Shown here in pieces: positions 1-33,300 of a stretch of DNA of 64,000 nt (the first letter of the stretch is position 1; the number at the start of each line of letters is the position of its first letter). The position numbers were made by a program, and so were the translations under genes. The stretch is taken from positions 26,056,205 through 26,120,204 of the forward strand of contig CM046850.1 of NCBI GenBank assembly GCA_025618425.1. Direction: 5' to 3'. The notes below the pieces were generated by a model. It had not been told where the DNA came from and searched no databases. It worked only from the letters and a program-made list of their open reading frames with translations. The stretch comes from Heliocidaris tuberculata. Its lineage: Eukaryota; Echinodermata; Echinoidea; Camarodonta; Echinometridae.

Positions 1-416
1 TTTCCCCTTCCCAATATTTCCCTTCTTCATGCAACCCTGATCTGTAGTTATGTTCCCAAACCATAACCCATAATCCCAACCTGAGTAACCTATCCTAACC
101 CATTGATTTAACATGCCACGAGGAACTTGGAAACGAGGGAAATACAGACTTGGTAAAGATACGGATCCCATCATGATTCGGGGTAAATAAGGTACATCAG
201 AGGAACAAGAGGATCTCACGCATACAGGAACATAAGACCAGAATAAACATCCGATAGGTACCATATACGATTTCCTGTTCTTTCACAGTTTTCTAAGCAG
301 CCGAACCGCAGATTTTTCTTGACTGCATTGGTGAATAATCATTTTATATGTGCCGAATGATCAACCAATCAGGATTCATATGCAAAGTCACTCTCTTCTA
401 TGATCTATTCTTACAG
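1..416. other. Intron or upstream part of the receptor gene
   Basis: No exon recognised. A pyrimidine-rich acceptor ending ACAG at 416 precedes the first visible receptor exon, so this stretch is probably an intron of a gene that starts outside the window. Confidence 0.5.
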
Positions 417-20660
<20,244 letters not shown>

Positions 20661-21102
20661 GAAAATGGATATAACCATAACTAGAATATATAAATGTAAT
20701 GATCACGTCTATTTCTAACTTAAAGCTAGCATTAGAGTTGTTGGAAGTCACGAATTTGGTGACTGCGTGTTTTTCATGCTAAGACCAAATCGTTAATCAA
20801 TCCTTTAATTTTCAGTTAGGTTTGAAAGATATAAAAAGACAACAAAGGTCAGGGTTAATCTGTTCGGCCTGAGAAACCTTCGTATCTCGTTTTAAAAATC
20901 TCCTTTTTTCGCTGTTTTGTCATAAATGAACATTATAATGTGCGCTATGAGTTGAACAGATTTAACCCTTTAAATCCATAGGACCCTAAGCGAATCAGCC
21001 ATTTTTGGTGATAATTATAAAAGAACAACAACAACAAAAAAGGTTTAAATTTCATCAAACATGCTGTTTTTCGAAGCTGAAGAGGAGCATATATATGGCA
21101 AA

Positions 21103-21167
21103 CAATAAATGAAGACACTCCGTAAACAAGTATACTATACTTGTTTACGGAGTGTCTTCATTTATTG
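21103..21167. repeat. Perfect 65-bp hairpin
   Basis: 32-bp arms, fully complementary, with a one-base loop at 21135. The left arm begins CAATAAATGAAGACACTCCG. It lies 443 bp downstream of the receptor stop codon. Confidence 0.9.
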
Positions 21168-21286
21168 CATTTATTGCTTGCGATTTACATTTCATCTCCG
21201 AGCAGAACTTCTGTTTTATATATACACACACACACACACACGCACACACAAGTGTAAGGAAATAACATATACATATACATATACAT

Positions 21287-21428
21287 ACGTTCTAAGCCAG
21301 TGACCCAGGATCGATCCCCCACGGAGACATTTTTTCAACCTTTGCAAAAATTCCAAAAAGGGAGGACAGCTCTGGGGAACTTTGATTTTAGTTACGCAAC
21401 CATTATTCTCTCATTTCCTTTCACATTA
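21287..21428 (+). mobile_element. tRNA-derived SINE, family 1, truncated copy
   Basis: Begins within the tRNA head (GTTCTAAGCCAGTGACCC, then a B-box-like GGATCGATCC), shares the body phrase AAAAGGGAGGACAGCTCTG with 12931-13110, and ends at (TA)n near 21430-21452. Confidence 0.65.
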
Positions 21429-22794
21429 CAAATATATATATATATATATATATGTTATTTATGTTAAATCAAAACCGAGAGATGAGGGGAAATTTTTTTC
21501 ACCCAATCGAATTTTGCTTTATGCATAAATTCCGGTATTAATAGGAATTTTGTGTTTCGGAATTATGAACCTTCGGAAATCGAACCTTCGGAAGAACGAG
21601 TCTCTCGTCATTTTATTGAAAATAGGCCACTCGCCAGTTTTGTTAAACCTTGTTGATTGGGTAAATATGTTAGAAATTGTAGTTTGAGACAGTGTGCCAT
21701 TTTATGGATAATTATGTATTGATTTCATAGTTTATTGATTTAATGAATTTAAAGATGCTTTTATGAATTGATAGATTGATATAATTAGTCACAAGTCGAT
21801 TGATTAAGGAATCGCATAAGTATCTAGATTGATATAATTATGTAACTCAAATCGTTTGTTTATGGTTTGCCATGTGGCCATATATTCACCAAGTCATAGT
21901 CCCCAATCGTAAAGTGTATACATGTACTGTCAAAAATGGAAGAAAGGAATAACATAACGGTAAAATATAAATGTATTTTTCACAAAACTAGAGACGAAGC
22001 AAATCATGAGAATGCATTACAATTATATTGCTGAGGTGACATATACCCCAATATTGATATTAATACTCAAGCGTGCAAAAACACTGTATATCTTGGCGAG
22101 TTTAGGTGAATATGTAGCTTATTGGGTATTATTATTTTGATGGCATTCATAAAGTTAGTCATTAATATTAAATAGGACAATAGAGGGCGAGAATTCATCG
22201 ATCACAGAGCTAGACATACCAAATCCTTTAAATCCGTGGCTAAATAACGACTATGATTATTGTAGAGAAAATAATGTGATAAAAACACCGGCCGTGAATA
22301 TGGTTCATTGGTTCTCCCCTTTTTATGATAATTGTTGAAATATGCACTATATAAACAATCCTAGTGAATGTGCAATTATTTGAATTTCATTTGCATAAAT
22401 TAGGTTAAGCCCAGATTGCTTGAAAAGTGAAAAATTTTAAGCAAAATAATCTTCAATTTCCTTCTTTGTGCGATCAAAGAGATATAGTACTTTTTGCATC
22501 ACGAAACGCACAAAAATATTTGAGTACCTTAAATGTCTGTGTGAAGTGTCTTTTATTTTCTCATGCTTCTCTCTCTCTCTTCCAGACTCTGGTAATTCAT
22601 GTTTTCGTTGGCGTCACAGCCAACTAATTCAATATGTATACTTGTACTTTGATTTTCGTTCATTGTGTGATCTAGCCTAATAAAGTATACGCTGCACAAA
22701 ATGGAGAAGTGTCTTGTCTTGTCGCGCCTTTTGTTTCTTTAGTTTTCGTTTATATTGTTCGATTTTGGCTATCTGTTCATTCTTGCGATTTGCT

Positions 22795-22936
22795 CTGGGG
22801 AGCGTTTCATGAAAGGAAGTTGTCGGATATTTTATCCGACAACTGTTATGAGCTACTGAAATCCTTGTATCTGATTGGCTGAGAGCAAATTTGTCTGATA
22901 AAATATCTGACAAGACCTTTCATGAAACGCCCCCCT
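22795..22936. mobile_element. Short foldback MITE, GGGGAGCGTTTCAT family
   Basis: Inverted ends GGGGAGCGTTTCATGAAAGG and the matching complement before CCCCCCTGATG. The interior has the same CCAATCAG-type core as 19067-19209, in the opposite direction. Confidence 0.7.
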
Positions 22937-23019
22937 GATGAGTGCAAGACGAAAATCTTGAGTATGCCTCTGTTCAACGCTATTCTCCGATTTTGTAGTA
23001 CAAAACATCTTTTCAATAA

Positions 23020-23514
23020 GAAAATTATGAAAGTTTGAAAAATTAGATCACTAAATCTATGCGAATCTAAAATTGGCAATTTGATGAATCACCTGGGACG
23101 TATTCTCTGTCAACTCTCCGGTTTGTCATGCACTCAGTAAATTATTGATTTTCTCCTAATTACAGCGCCTCAATTTTCCTCTGCACATGACAGTACTCAA
23201 AATAGCATATTGTTATGGGTCCTCCAAAGTGAAAAAAGATCATTGAGTTATAAATTTTGAAAAATTGACATTTTAGTCATCATTTTTTTCGGTTATTTGG
23301 AGATAATAGAAGAGCTGTCCGCTGTTGCAGTACCGATTCGGCCAAATGAAATTCCCATGATAAAATTATGTCTATGATAGCGACTGTAACTTTGAAAAAC
23401 CTTTATTGCTTGTCCGATTTGGTTCAACCCTTCACTAATCTGTTTCTCTGATATTTCTTTTTTCTTTCCCAACAACTTGTCATTGAGGTTGGAATTCCCT
23501 TTAAAGCTGCGATA
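23020..23514. mobile_element. Foldback MITE, AGGGAAATCC type, partial copy F
   Basis: The right end GGTTGGAATTCCCT plus TTAA matches copies at 24829 and 57024. The left arm starts within ATTATGAAAGTTTGAAAAAT; the outer left end is not recognised. Confidence 0.55.
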
Positions 23515-23939
23515 AACTGATAGAATACATAGACATCCTATAGGATCTCTATGGTAGAATAGAACAGCGCTGTCTTGTGGTCATTCCTAACTATTTGATG
23601 CAAATAAGATTATAATTAGAGATTAATTGCATTTTATTTTGAATTTAGCAAACATCTCCTTGGAAAATATGCACATTTTATAATATTCCAACCATTACTT
23701 TTGATTTTCTACCGTAAAAAATTGCCTGCCAATACATTCTAAGCTTCTACAAGGAAGAATAGTGCATGATGGGAAAATAAAATGAACAGACGTTTTGCAA
23801 ATTCTATAAAAAGATGGCGCTATTTATAGGAAGTCGCTTAAAGGTAACTTTAAAATAAGAGAGGCTATCGACCAAAACAGCCATGAATTCAGGCATATAC
23901 ATACAGTGTACTTTTCACACTATATAATGGATTTCGTCT

Positions 23940-24085
23940 CTCAATAAAATTTACAGAGAGACGGGGAGGGAGCCTATATAGAGAGAGAGAGAGAAAGGGC
24001 GGCAGTGAGTGAGTGAGCCTCGGGGGAGGGAGGGAAAGGAGAGAGGGGGGGGGGGGGGGGGGGGGGGAGAGAGAGAGAGAGCCGA
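23940..24085. repeat. Purine-rich block with long G run
   Basis: GA repeats followed by a G run of about 27 (near 24041-24067) and more GA repeats. Confidence 0.8.
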
Positions 24086-24828
24086 GAGAGACTCGGATCA
24101 AAATTTTGTCATCAAAATAAATTGGTGATCGGGAGGAGCTGAATAGCGTTCATTTAACAATCAAACAGATTAACCCTAGATTGAACTCTCAATCAAAAGG
24201 TTGAGGGTTCTAATCTCGGCCCGGTGCCTGATTTTAGATCTGATACCCCCACTGAGCGACTTTTGGAGGGCTGACGAAAAAAATATTTGGGCAGCGAGTT
24301 AACTTCTGTACATTTTCACTACGTAAAGTTTTTTTTTTTTTTAATTTCTGGCTCGCTTTGCTCGCTCGCAAAAATTTAGAAATTGAAAAGCTGATACTCG
24401 GGCAAAAGGTGTCAGCCCCCGGGGTCAGCCCCTCCTTGCGAAAATGGGCCCGTATGATCAAAATCTCTACGTCTGCGATTTTCTTTTATTATTATTTGTG
24501 GGGGGGGGGGGGTAGAGAGATTAGGGTGCAGCATTTTTGTCTACAAATTTGGGTGTCACACTCCACCTTCTAGCAACGCCCCTGTATACAAGGGGCGCTC
24601 ACGATGGGTCTCCTGCGTTCTATATCACCTCTCTAGTTTATTGGAGAACAAATATTTACATATAAGTCTATTATATTCCTTATTCTCGTTTGTATATGCT
24701 TTTTTGTATTATGTTTATTGTATATTATTATTGTACATGATTTTCTACTTATGTGAAAATTTATTTTATTGTATTTGTTATTAGAACGCAGAAATAAAAG
24801 CAAACAAACAAAGTAAAAGAAGATGTCT

Positions 24829-25418
24829 TTAAAGGGCAATCCAACCTTGATAATAAGATGATTTGTGTGAAAGCAGAAAAATAAGAAAAATAAGAAAAAC
24901 AGGATGGTGAAAAATTGAAAGAAATCGGACAAGGACTAAGAAAGTTATGGATGTTTGAAAAATGAAATCACTACATCTATGCGAATCTCAAATTGGCAAT
25001 TTGGTGAGTCAATTGTGACATTTTTGTGGACAACTCTCCCATTTGTCGTACACAAAAATATCATTAATTTGCGGTTTTCTTCGAGGCGCTTTTACCCTCG
25101 GGGCAGTACTCAAAATATATTGGAGATACCATATTGTTATAGGTCCTCATGAACGAAAAGATCCTACTGAGTAATGCATTTTGATAAAAAGTGACATTTT
25201 AGTCATTTTGTGTTTTAGAGCGAATGGGGGAGTTGTCCACAGCTACATCACCTATTCGGCCAATTTGAAATTCCCATATGCATAGTGATTACTACTTTCA
25301 AAAATTCATAACTTTCTTATTGCTTGTCCGATTTCGTTCAAACTTTCACCTGTCTGTTTCTCTGATTTTTCCTCTTTCTATCAAAGCAACTTGCTATAAA
25401 GGTTGGATTTCCCTTTAA
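24829..25418. mobile_element. TTAA-flanked foldback MITE, copy D
   Basis: Ends TTAA+AGGGCAATCCAACCTT and the inverse AAGGTTGGATTTCCCT+TTAA. Interior arms carry family phrases (ATCTATGCGAATCTCAAATT, TTGTGGACAACTCTCCC). Nearly the same element, in opposite orientation, is at 57024-57612. Confidence 0.8.
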
Positions 25419-25741
25419 ACTCGGGGGGGGGGGGGGGGGGGGGGTCCTGCATGGTCCCACGAGATAACTAGCATCGATGGATAAATTAAAAGAGCAATTC
25501 TTGACTGCGCATGCGCAATGTGAGGCTAGGCCGGCCGCCGCGAAAAAAAGGACAACGAACGCGCTTAGAGCGACATTCACGCCAGTGCTAATGGCGTAGC
25601 TTCCTCACGTTTCCTGCTACCTACAATACAGTCCCATCTATACATATTTATGTGAGTTAGCTTGGTTCGCAGAGCTGTCAAGTGGAAAACAAAAGAGAAA
25701 TACTGCATTCATAACCTTCAATCTTGTGAGTATATAAGTTA

Positions 25742-25910
25742 GGCTTAACGGCCTAATCGTGAAATCTGTCTCCTCTCCTCCCGCGTGTGCGCTCGCATTG
25801 TGTACAAAGTCTATGGGAGTAGAATATAGAATGCTGTCACCAGCACTGACGAAATAAACGGCAGTGAATCAATGGACCGGTGACAGATTTCACGATAATG
25901 CCGGCTTAAC
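25742..25910. mobile_element. Short foldback element
   Basis: The left arm GGCTTAACGGCCTAATCGTG is matched inverted by CACGATAATGCCGGCTTAAC; GAAATCTGTC continues the pairing. Confidence 0.6.
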
Positions 25911-26551
25911 TGCAGAATACCCTGCACATTTGGATTACCACATTATATATCTATATATATATATATATACATATGCCTCGTTCTGAATATATTGCCGTGC
26001 AGGGTATTCAGCACTCTGCAGTTGTTCCATAACAAAGGCATAAGTTCTTTAATTGCTGCTGATACACCCTACATGCCCTATGAAAATCTGCAATTAAACT
26101 AAAGGAGGTAACCTGTGATACCGTATTTTTACTTAAGTTAAATTTTTCTTTTTTAAGCAGAAACATTAGATCGTTATTTGACATGTTTGAGTTTGACTTT
26201 GAGCAATGTTGAGCATGTTGAGAGAATGTATTTTTTTTTACTTGCAAGATGCAGCTGGAACACTTTTCACAGCAATCTCTTATCTTAATCTATAATTTTC
26301 TTGAGGCTCATACATGCATCATGGAACACTAGTTCAATCACAGCACCGCACAGAAGTACGAACTACGACAATACTCTACATGTAACTTGTAAGTTAGATC
26401 TACTTGCACTCAGTCGTGGCACTGCAAAAAGAAGATGAAGACAAACAAATTAGTGTCAATGTTTAGTTTTATATGATTGTGACCAAGGCACAACTAAGAA
26501 TAGTAATTTAAGATACACATTTTTTTTTTCTTTTTTTAATTTCAAAGACCT

Positions 26552-26711
26552 GGGGCCTCTTCTAGACCTCTATAAAGTCTTGCAATTAAATGCAACACAA
26601 AAAATTAAATGCAACTTGATTTTCAACCAATCAGGATCACGTATTTGGGACTTGCGTTTAATTTTTTGAGTTGCGTTTATTGCTTAAACACAACTTTTAA
26701 GCAAGAGGCCA
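26552..26711. mobile_element. Short foldback element
   Basis: GGGGCCTCTT at the left pairs with AAGAGGCCAC at the right. An inner pair is ATTAAATGCAAC and GTTGCGTTTA-type text. No coding potential. Confidence 0.5.
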
Positions 26712-27464
26712 CAAGACTCGAGAGTAATCTTCAGCGCATTAACAAGCTAGATAAGTCATCAGAGATTCGTAGTCGAAATCAATGCCTGTAAAGGCTGTAT
26801 AAAATTTTATTAGACAGCCTCAGCTCAGTACACTCAAATTATGCGATGTTATATTAACCTCACACAACGGACATGTATGCTTTGACTGGGGACTTTTACA
26901 GTGCCACCATGTCACAGCCCAGTTTGGCCGTCCTCTTCTTTATTTGAGCCCCAAAATGTGCTCATTATGTACACTAGTACACTGGCAAGCAACCAACAAA
27001 AAAAAAAAAAAAAAACATACCGATAAAAGGGTAAAAACTCACTGGTTTTCCGTCTCTCCTTCAGGCAGCTCTGACAATTTAGACAATCTCCCAAATAGAA
27101 AACAATCTCCAGTAATTATTGGTTGTCGCCTCTACTGACAAAAGGCACTTTGTATCTTTTGAAAAGGTACATGTTTTTTTGTAAGTGGAATTTATTAATA
27201 TTATTATTATTAATGATATTGTTATCATCATTGTTATTCGTTGCGAGGGACTTTTGTCCCTTTGAGTAGACAATATTTTGGAGACAAAAACGGTCTCATA
27301 TTTCAGATAAAAATTGTCTTTATTTACATTTGCTGCAAAGGAATTGCCATGGCGACTTAGCTTGAAAGTGTTAAAAACAGATTTGTCCTACCAAATTCAA
27401 ATTTCCCCTTTTGACTATCTAGAGTCTTCTATGAAAATTCACTGTCTGCTTTTTTTTCAAGGAC

Positions 27465-27465
<1 letters not shown>

Positions 27466-27515
<50 letters not shown>
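27466..27515. repeat. Uninterrupted 50-base C run
   Basis: Fifty consecutive C on the + strand, about 375 bp before the first EMSY coding exon. Confidence 0.9.
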
Positions 27516-27889
27516 AGATTATATCTTGACTGATCCAGACACAAAACAAACAAGCTACTGTCTGTGGAGAAGAAAATAAATGGCTGGTAAAAACTGCATT
27601 GGTGTTCCATTTCTTTTGACCCTTTAATGATTGTTATATACATGTACTTAAAGATTGTTATATACTTTGTTATATACTTTGAAAAATGAAAATATATTGA
27701 AATAAAATCTAAATCTGAAATCTGATATGGATCCCCCTGAAGGTATATCTGTGATCTTGTGATGACACGTTGCAATCCGTTGCACAGCATTGCATTAATT
27801 AACCTAAGATGATTTCATTTAATTTCTAATGATGTAATGATTATTGTTTTCATTTATGTGTTGTTCACATTGTTTTTTGTGGTCTTTAG

Positions 27890-30314
27890 GTAGAGAACAG
27901 TATGTGATTTCATCGTATTATATTGGCAAAGGATACACCATCACCATCAACATCATGTGGCCCAGACTTCTTGACATGGAGGAGAAGGAATGTCGGAGCG
28001 TGTTGCGGAGGCTTGAACTAGAGGCCTATTCGTCAGTCATCAGTGCCTTCAGAGCTCAGGGAGATCTCACACCTGAGAAGAAAAGTCTGCTCAGAAGTGT
28101 CGCCCAGACCCTGAGGTTAGAGGCAACTCTGCAATATTCCTTTTACTTTTTTGTTTTTGTCTTTTTGTGTTTTGCATAGTAGTCTAGTCTAGTGGGTACA
28201 TCACTGGACTGTTGATCACATGGTGTATGGTTCAAGTCTTGTCATGGCACTTATGTCCGTTTGTAAGACATTAATCTACATTTGCCACTTTCCACCCAGG
28301 TATAGTAAATGGGTACCTGGTAGGAATTTCTTCACCAAATGCTTTCATTACCCTCGGGCGTCTGGGCCCTGTTTCATAAAAAAGGGGAATTCGTCTCACA
28401 ATAGAGTATGACGTACAATTAAAAGTAAAGTATTTTACGTGTGACAAAGAGTGATTTTCAACTGATATCCAGCACCGTTGTTCTTATGATCGCTCACAAA
28501 CATCGCCTACAGTGATTCGACGCTAGTATACTTTCTGTCCGGCTCTCCGGTGAAGGTATCGCGAAGGGTCTCTCTCTTGCCCACCTCTGTCCCTTCCCCA
28601 ACGAACAGAATATCATTCATGTAAGAAACTTACAATAATGTCTGTTAACAATAAAAGGATGTTTTTATGGGCCCTGTTTCATAAAACTTGTTATCAGTAA
28701 CAACTGCCCAATTTCTATGACAAATTTGCTCTCAGCCAATCAGATTCAAGGATTTCGTAGCTTATAACAATTATTGTAACTTGTTATTGATAACCTGAAC
28801 TTCAATCTTGGCAAGTCACTCATTGGGTGTAAGTGAGATTATGTGCATAAAATAATGCTGTAAAGATATTAAAGAATGAGGTTTCAAAAAACATTGTAAA
28901 TGGTGCAAAATAAGGCTGAGATTGCATCAGGGAGCATCTAGAACCCCAGAGCTTCCAGGGCCCTTGAGTGGGCCCGGCCGCGAGGGACTTTGCGCTTCAC
29001 GCTCCTGACCCCCCCCCCCCCCCCCCCCCCCATTGTGCAAAAGATCTAAACTAGTGTTGCTTACCATACCTTCTGGAAGACATTGTACAGATTCTTCCTG
29101 TTTCATATTGCCCTGCTGCAAATTTTAATGAGAATTTAAACTCATTCCCCTTCTGTGATAATATTATACAGACGCAGGTTAGGTTAGAGTAGAAAGCACA
29201 TCCCAATCAGTTATACCGGGAGGAGTGATTCAATTCTTTTTTTTCCCCCCTCTCCCTGGCCCAGGTGATGTCAAAAGACTGTATACGCCATATATTTCGT
29301 GGGGGTTTTATTTTCGCGAATTTCGCGAATCGTGAGTGGATCGCGAATTTAACAGCACGCCAAAATATTGCCAACATTAGAAGTCGGTTGAATTTGTTGT
29401 CTCCTGGTCAGAAATTCACCACTTCGCTTTGCAAAAGTACATCGTCACCGCTGTTTGTAGATTTGAGAATTTTCCGACCGCGAATTCAACCACTCGCGAA
29501 ATAGTCTGGTTAGTCCTATTAGCGAAAATTTATGGCCGCGAAATTTATGGCTTATACTGTACTTTGTAGTAATAAAGATAATTATACTTTCTGTCATGTT
29601 CTCTCACCTGCAGCATATCAACTGAGAGACATAAGGCTGAAGTTCGGAGGGCTGTGAATGATGAAAAACTAACCACAATAGCCGAGAGGTAAAAAATAAT
29701 TTACTTTTTTTTTCCTATCAGAAATTAAACATCTTTTTTCCTGTTTGTTGCTCTTTGCTTGATGTATATCCAACATTTCAAAGGGAAGAGGAAAATGCTT
29801 ATGTTATCTGAAAAGAGAAAGAAATTTAAAACTTGGCGTTAATGTGCATCATAGTTTGAAGATGAAGTGATTTGACTGGGAATCATTTGATCAAAAGTTA
29901 CAGTCAGTCATCTTAATAGGTGTGAATTTTTCCTCAAATTAGTGTAACTCAAGAACCTCTGTAGTTATAAACTTCAAAATGGTACCAAAGTTATATATTA
30001 CCAAATGTACATAGTAGTGCATGTACTTCTACATCATGACAAGGTTTGAATTTGTGTACATTTAAAAAAAAGGATATTAAGTAACATTTTAACTCAATAT
30101 TAATAAGCCATGCTACTTTGTCTCTCTACAAAAAAAAGGGTTGGAGGAGAGATCAATTCTATGGAGTGGTCAATAGAGGGCAGGAGACTGGTCCCTCTGA
30201 TGCCGCGGTTCATTCCTCAGACGGCTTACACCGTGACTGCCAATCAAGTGGCCAACATGGCGCACGCCCACAATGCTACACTCCCTGATCCGGAGAACAC
30301 TGCCAGAAAAGAAG
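27890..30314 (+). CDS. EMSY: EMSY exons 1-3: ENT domain and conserved N-terminal block
   Basis: Start ATG 27955 gives MWPRLLDMEEKECRSVLRRL, then AYSSVISAFRAQGDLTPEKK: the ENT domain, a helical dimerisation fold that in EMSY also binds partners such as HP1-type proteins. Exon 29614-29688 adds STERHKAEVRRAVNDEKLTT and exon 30139-30314 adds MEWSIEGRRLVPLMPRFIPQ, both highly conserved in EMSY proteins. The acceptor at 27889 implies an upstream non-coding exon. Confidence 0.95.
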
Positions 30315-33300
30315 GTAATCCTTTTGTCTTGTAAAAAGGCCCAGTCTGAGATAAATCAGGATTGAAACCAATGGAAATATAAAACCAGTTTCAAGTACGT
30401 TATAGTAGTCGTTTCTTTTGATAAGAGTAAAATTATCACTGAGTTGAAAAACAGTGTTCAGTGAATGTTGAAAACTTTGAAATTTAAATGATACCTGCCC
30501 AATAAATGTGATAGGACACACAATATACAAGCTGAGAAAACAGATATAGATGAGGATATCTTGACTGATAACACGGCTATAGATACAAGATTGTCATTGA
30601 TTGTCAAGAATATACAGTTACCCTTGCATAACTCAAAGTCACATAAGTCAAACTTTCCCTAAGTCGAATCAGTTTTTTTTACCAAACTATGCAAAATATG
30701 TTTTATGTTTTTGAGTCGAATTTTGCATAAGTTGAACTATTTTTTTGTGGTCCCAACAGATTCAACTGAAGCAAAGTTAACTTTATATCTATAAAAGATT
30801 TCTGTAGCAACAAACTCTCAATAGAACAAAGTAATTCGGCCTATCCCATTTCCTTGTATTCTGTTATTTTTCATCCCTGATATTATGAGATTTAAATACA
30901 TCAACATAATTTCCATGGTCTCCAGGAGTTTGTTGTAGCATGGTTCTACTTTACTTGGTGGAGTTTTGTATCATTGTTCACCAACTGCATGATAATTGAG
31001 CTACTATTCTCCTGCTTCTCATTCCTTCTTCTTCCTTCTCTCATTTTGATGCGGTTACCAAGGTGATGAGCCCAGGGCATCGTCGGAAAGCTCTGCTGAG
31101 AGTAACTATATCGTGCTTCCTCCTGGGACCATCTTGCCTAAATGTAAGTCACAGCAGAACTATTATTTTGTTTAACAGATCTGTGTCACAGTGTTTTCCA
31201 AAAGAACAGTATAAACTCTTCCTAGGCCTCCGTTTTTGGGGACAATTCTCATAAATAGACTATCTCTGAGTGAAATTCCGACTTGTAAAAGCTTAGTCTC
31301 AGTGATTAATTGAGTATAAAACATCTTCCATGGGTAGAAACATCACAGTGGAGGTAATTTTCTTTTCCTACATGTAGAAGAAGAAATGTAGGCCTTCTTA
31401 GTCCCAACACATTTTTCAACATTTTTGGATGGAGTTTTCAACCAAAGGCACTGGGGGTTGAGTAGGATTTTCCTTTCTTTGACAAGAAAAGAATAAAAAA
31501 TCCCAACCATAATGTTTTACCGAGACATAATGCCCTTTATGTTTAGTGGTCACACCCAATTTTCACTTCGATAAGAGAAGAATGTTCATTCGTTGATGGA
31601 AAATTGCTTTCAAACTGTTCAGAGCAATCCCATTATACTGCATTGAAAAGTGGAAACTTGCACTCCAAGGGAAATAATTATGAGAAAAGTAGGTTTGAAT
31701 AGCAATAAGTCAGACCCCCTTTTGTGCGAGCTCATACACATGACCAACCCAGTTTTGACCTCTGAAATAAATGATGTACTCTCATTTTGGATAAATTCTA
31801 TCGGGGGTAAGATTGTTATTTAAAAATCCAAAATGAGAGACTTCTGCTACAATGTCAGTTCTGAAAAATTAGGTTTAAATCAACTATTTTTCATGATTTT
31901 GGTCTCACATGTGACTGAGAATGGCCCATAAATATTACAGAGAAACCTGTTTATAAAGACCGCTCAAGGGAGACAAGAAAAGCAGTCTTTATGAGCAGGT
32001 GATCTTTGTGTATAGGTTCCTTTAATACACATTTCAGTGAGGAAACACTTTTCAAGGGAAACAAAAATTATGGTATTTATAGACAGGTGGTCTTTGTAAA
32101 CAGGTGGTCGCTAAAGCAGGTTTGACTGTATTAGAGTGCTGTGATTTTCCTATTTTCTATTCTTCCAGCATCACCTGATCTACAGCAGCTAGACGAGCAA
32201 GCTAAACAGCGCCACCCGTCATCTTCGTCCTACTCCTATACCAGTAGCCCCGCCTCCTTTCTTAGCGCCCTGACCTCAGGCAAGCTCTCATCTCAGAGCT
32301 TGTCGTCATCGTCGGAGGGCAGGTCAAAGGGTAGGTCGAGTGGTAGCAGTGCGGCGCCCTCTACTATGAAGATCACCTTCACCAAAGTCGGCAGTGGTAC
32401 CACCCCTACCACCAGTCAAGCCGCTCAGAAGGTAGGTATATATATCACATACCTGTAGGCAGACCAATTTGTCTTAGTAAAAAGAGTTAATAAAATCTGA
32501 GAAAATGTCTTTAAATCATTACAACTTGAAATCAATTAGCCCAAATCCCCTAAGGAGGTTTATCTTACCCGATGGTTTAAACCTCCATAGGCATAGTATT
32601 ATGCACTTGGCCTCGTGTCCATTGAACAAGCAACAATATGCTTACATATCAACTTCTTTACGCTTTTTCTAGTCCATAGTGGAGGTTGAAACTATGCTTT
32701 CGACCATGGTTTGAACTAAACCCTTTTTCTGAGTTTGGGCCATTTAGGTAATTTTATCCAAACTTGGTTGAAATACGTATGAGCATGAAAAGTTGTAGCG
32801 TGGTGTGTACTGTTTGCAGGAATAAAATACAGAAAATTTGTTGTCTTGAACCTACAGCAGGTGATAATCATGTCCAGTGCGAATGCTGACCAGAACCCGC
32901 CCTCTGAGGTTCCATCTAGATCACAGGGTCTACCCGCCTCCACCAAGGTCACTATGGCAACCATGTCAGAAGGTCATCCGCCCTTTCAGATGACCTACGA
33001 AGGTTTGTAAAATAATCATAAAAATAATCAGGGCACCGTTGCATCAAACTTACCATTGATGGTAACTTTGCCATCAATGGTAACTCCCATGGAAACCTTG
33101 ATTTTGATTGGCTGTTGGGTGATGTTACCATGGTAGTTACCATTGATAGCAGAGTTGTTGTTTGTTGTTGTTTTTGGTTTTTACGGCGCTGTCATTCAAA
33201 ATATGAATATTTACCATTAATGGTAAGTTTTATGCAATGGGGCCCAGGTCTTATTTACCCAGGGTAGCCATATCAGTATCGATACTGCTCTTCCTGCAAT

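Larger units (their letters stand above)
20661..27889. other. Intergenic stretch without a recognised gene
   Basis: No exon chain or conserved protein was seen on either strand. It holds the elements listed separately (hairpin 21103, SINE 21287, MITEs at 22795, 23020, 24829, 25742 and 26552, G and C homopolymers). The EMSY promoter and first non-coding exon probably lie in its right part, but no specific motif can be defended. Confidence 0.5.
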
